Assembly (NCBI GenBank): GCA_019232735.1
Contig: JAFANL010000229.1
Coordinates: 1-24,485 of the forward strand
Length of the DNA: 24,485 nucleotides
Origin: Aquitalea sp.
GTDB lineage: Bacteria; Pseudomonadota; Gammaproteobacteria; Burkholderiales; Chromobacteriaceae
Direction of reading: 5' to 3'
A model generated the notes under the pieces. That model was given only the letters and a program-made list of their open reading frames with translations. It was not told where the DNA came from and searched no databases. Below, piece by piece: positions 22,437 through 24,485 of this stretch; positions within the stretch are counted from its first letter, which is position 1; each line of letters begins with the position of its first letter. The translations under genes and the position numbers were made by a program.

Positions 22437-23501
22437 ATGATCAGTCAGCTCGTTAAAATCTTTAACGATTCCAACAGTGAAGTCCGTGGCAAGTTGTTCG
22501 GCATCTATGGGGTCTTGATTGCCCTCAACATCCTGGCATGGGTGTGGGCCTTGATCGCCTTCCACGACTACCCCGTATTGCTGGGCACCGCCTTGCTGGC
22601 CTATAGCTTTGGCCTGCGCCATGCGGTGGATGCCGACCATATCGCCGCCATCGACAATGTGACCCGCAAGCTGATGCAAGAGAAAAAACGCCCGGTTGCC
22701 GTCGGCTTTTTCTTCTCGCTCGGCCATTCCAGCGTGGTGATCATTGCCTCGGCCCTGGTGGCCATGGCGGCCATTGCCATGAAGGGCCAGTTTGAAGAAA
22801 TGAAGGAAATCGGTGGCGTGATTGGTACCGCCGTGTCTGCCGGCTTCCTGCTGCTGATCGGGCTGATGAATCTGGTGATCCTGCGTTCGATCTGGAAGGC
22901 CTGGCAACGGGTCAAGGCCGGTGCACTGTATGTGGATGACGATTTCGACATGCTGCTGGCTGACCGTGGCTTCCTGTCGCGCATTTTCCGCCCCATGTTC
23001 CGCCTGATCTCCCGCAGCTGGCATATGTACCCGCTGGGCTTTCTGTTCGGTCTGGGTTTTGATACCGCCACCGAAGTGGGCCTGATGGGCATCTCGGCCA
23101 CCCAGGCCGCCCAGGGCATGTCGCCCTGGAGCATCATGGTCTTCCCCATTCTGTTCAGCGCAGGGATGTCCCTGGTCGACACCCTGGATGGCCACCTGAT
23201 GCTGGGGGCTTACGGCTGGGCGTATATGAAGCCGATCCGCAAGATCTACTACAACATGACCATCACCCTGGTCTCGGTGCTGGTTGCCGTGCTGGTCGGC
23301 GGCATCGAAGCGCTGGGCCTGTTTGCCGACCAGTTCAAGCTCAGCGGCCCGTTCTGGGATTTCATCGGCATGCTGAACGACAACTTTGGCACCCTCGGCT
23401 ACCTGATCATTGCCGTCTTTGCCATCAGCTGGATCGTTTCCGTGCTGGTCTACAAGATCAAGGGGCTGGACGACGTCCAGATCAATACCGCCAAACGCTG
23501 A
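22437..23501 (+). CDS. NiCoT-family nickel/cobalt transporter
   Basis: A 354-residue inner-membrane permease of the HoxN/NixA/NhlF family with about eight membrane segments. The metal-selectivity motif RHAVDADHIAAIDNVTRKL (about residues 61-79), GFFFSLGHSSVVI (about 90-102), LGFDTATEVGLM and GMSLVDTLDG are all present. Family members import Ni2+ and/or Co2+ with high affinity. The cobalamin riboswitch in the leader points to cobalt for B12 synthesis as the main cargo here. The ATG at 22437 has an excellent Shine-Dalgarno. The gene stands alone and ends at a strong terminator, convergent with metR. Confidence 0.95.
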   Translation: MISQLVKIFNDSNSEVRGKLFGIYGVLIALNILAWVWALIAFHDYPVLLGTALLAYSFGLRHAVDADHIAAIDNVTRKLMQEKKRPVAVGFFFSLGHSSVVIIASALVAMAAIAMKGQFEEMKEIGGVIGTAVSAGFLLLIGLMNLVILRSIWKAWQRVKAGALYVDDDFDMLLADRGFLSRIFRPMFRLISRSWHMYPLGFLFGLGFDTATEVGLMGISATQAAQGMSPWSIMVFPILFSAGMSLVDTLDGHLMLGAYGWAYMKPIRKIYYNMTITLVSVLVAVLVGGIEALGLFADQFKLSGPFWDFIGMLNDNFGTLGYLIIAVFAISWIVSVLVYKIKGLDDVQINTAKR

Positions 23502-23524
23502 TGGCGATCTGCCACCACACCAGC

Positions 23525-23556
23525 AAACGGAAGCCTGTAGGCTTCCGTTTTCTTTT
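23525..23556. terminator. Terminator between the NiCoT gene and metR
   Basis: AAACGGAAGCC (23525-23535), TGTA loop, GGCTTCCGTTT (23540-23550) then TCTTTTCC. It has an 11-bp perfect stem with a T-rich tail on the plus strand. Confidence 0.9.
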
Positions 23557-23594
23557 CCCGTCTGGCCGGACAGAAAACAGGCCGCCACGACGCA

Positions 23595-24485
23595 TCACGG
23601 CTTGTCCTGCGTCCCTGACGATTGCCGGGCCAGATCGATAAACGCCCGCAGGTACTCAATGCCGGTATCCCCCTCGCGGTAGCCAAGGAAAATCTGCTTG
23701 GCTATGCCAGCCGGTCCCAGCCGTACCGCATGGACATCCACCTTGCTGGCGTATTCCTCCACCAGCCAGCGCGGCAGTGCCGCCACTCCACGCCCGTTCA
23801 CCACCATCTGCAACATGATGTCGGTGGTTTCGATAGGTTTGTGCCGCCGCGGGTGCACACCAGCCGGCGTCAGAAATCGGGTATAGATGTCCAGCCTTTC
23901 CACCGGCACCGGATAGGTGATCAGCGTTTCCGGCTGCAGATCTGCCGCCGTGGCATACGCAACACCGCGTAGCGGATGACTGGCCCCCACCACCAGCACC
24001 TGCTCGTAGTCGAATACCGGCTCGAAGCACAAACCCTCGCGGTAGAGCGGGTCCGGCGTCACCAGCAGGTCGATTTCGTGGCCGTACAAGGCGCCAATGC
24101 CGCCAAACTGGAATTTCTGTTTCACATCCACATCCACATCCGGCCACGCCACCAGATAAGGCGACACCACTTTGAGCAGCCACTGATAACAGGGGTGGCA
24201 CTCCATGCCAATGCGCAACGTGCCTTTCTCGCCGCGGGCAAATTGAGCCAGCCGCTCCTCGGCATGCTGTAACTGCGGCAACAGACGGTTGGCCGTTGCC
24301 AGCAGATACGCTCCGGCCTGCGTGGGCCGCAGCAAGCGCCCCTCACGGTGCCACAGCGCGGTTCCCAGCTGTTGTTCCAGCTTGCGGATGGAATGGCTCA
24401 AGGCCGACTGCGTCAGATGCAGTTTGTCGGCAGCTGCAGTCAGCGTGCCTTCGCGCGCGACTTCATGCAGGATTTCCAGGTGGAT
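23595..24485 (-). CDS. metR: MetR-like LysR regulator (5' end beyond window)
   Basis: 297 codons of a LysR-type regulator open to the right edge; only the first few residues are missing. The helix-turn-helix (LTAAADKLHLTQSALSHSIRKLEQQLG) is followed by a MetR-type effector domain: LRIGMECHPCYQWLLKVVSPYL matches the E. coli MetR block IAIECHSCIQWL. Other shared blocks are FDYEQVLVVGASHPL, ETLITYPVPVERLDIYTRFL.PAGV and GRGVAALPRWLVEEY. MetR uses homocysteine as co-effector to activate metE/metH and related genes. Its neighbour is a B12-regulated cobalt importer, which fits a methionine/B12 theme. metE would be expected just beyond the window edge, divergent from it. Confidence 0.9.
   Translation of the reverse strand: MHLEILHEVAREGTLTAAADKLHLTQSALSHSIRKLEQQLGTALWHREGRLLRPTQAGAYLLATANRLLPQLQHAEERLAQFARGEKGTLRIGMECHPCYQWLLKVVSPYLVAWPDVDVDVKQKFQFGGIGALYGHEIDLLVTPDPLYREGLCFEPVFDYEQVLVVGASHPLRGVAYATAADLQPETLITYPVPVERLDIYTRFLTPAGVHPRRHKPIETTDIMLQMVVNGRGVAALPRWLVEEYASKVDVHAVRLGPAGIAKQIFLGYREGDTGIEYLRAFIDLARQSSGTQDKP

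Noticed and set aside
22401..23588. Long minus-strand frame opposite the NiCoT gene
   Set aside because: Composition is His/Gln/Asp-rich shadow sequence, and it would run over the riboswitch-controlled gene.
1..24485. Defence island, prophage, CRISPR array or insertion sequence
   Set aside because: No transposase, integrase, cas gene, phage gene, spaced repeat array or target-site duplication was seen.

Overview
The window is about 24.5 kb of GC-rich, densely coded bacterial chromosome. Gene content and protein sequences look betaproteobacterial, most likely Neisseriales/Chromobacteriaceae (Chromobacterium/Aquitalea/Vogesella-like). That placement is an inference from protein style and gene order; there is no rRNA here to confirm it. 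I see no tRNA, rRNA, CRISPR array, transposase, integrase or prophage gene. Most of the window is core or conserved chromosome and not a mobile island.

Layout. (1) 1-2.25 kb: the 5' end of polA (minus) sits head to head, 13 bp apart, with a forward cluster of a LOG-family nucleotide phosphoribohydrolase, a DUF2782 periplasmic protein and homoserine kinase thrB. (2) 2.25-4.56 kb: a hairpin-rich intergenic element, then a divergent YeiE-like LysR regulator and YeiH-family exporter. (3) 4.57-9.26 kb: a spacer with overlapping hairpins, then ybdD and cstA (minus) divergent from an RstA/RstB-like two-component system. (4) 9.27-11.54 kb: an alpha/beta hydrolase with cysteine at the nucleophile position, a structured non-coding stretch ending in a strong terminator, and hemF. 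(5) 11.55-15.72 kb: a Cache-like/GGDEF diguanylate cyclase, azoR divergent from a LysR regulator, and a dienelactone hydrolase. (6) 15.9-17.5 kb: a TlpA-like periplasmic thioredoxin convergent with an outer-membrane beta-barrel protein whose mature N-terminus carries a CxxCxC motif. (7) 17.5-18.15 kb: about 0.5 kb without a convincing gene, full of GC-rich hairpins and bordered by a perfect 17-bp hairpin. (8) 18.15-20.94 kb: a membrane DUF4118-PASx3-GGDEF-EAL protein with a degenerate GGDEF and an intact EAL domain. (9) 21.0-22.1 kb: an XRE-cupin regulator and a GNAT acetyltransferase in one overlapping operon. (10) 22.26-24.49 kb: a cobalamin riboswitch controlling a NiCoT nickel/cobalt transporter, then metR, which runs off the window end.

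Themes. Two c-di-GMP proteins face each other functionally: an intact synthase with an I-site, and a probable phosphodiesterase. Cobalt uptake under B12 control next to metR links cobalt, B12 and methionine synthesis. Four regulator-target pairs can be read from divergent or overlapping gene order: YeiE/YeiH, LysR/AzoR, the two-component system with CstA, and XRE-cupin/GNAT. I found no clear multi-gene novel system. The best candidates for something undescribed are the non-coding elements at 2.27-2.45, 4.59-4.63, 10.34-10.55 and 17.6-18.1 kb, and the cysteine-nucleophile hydrolase.
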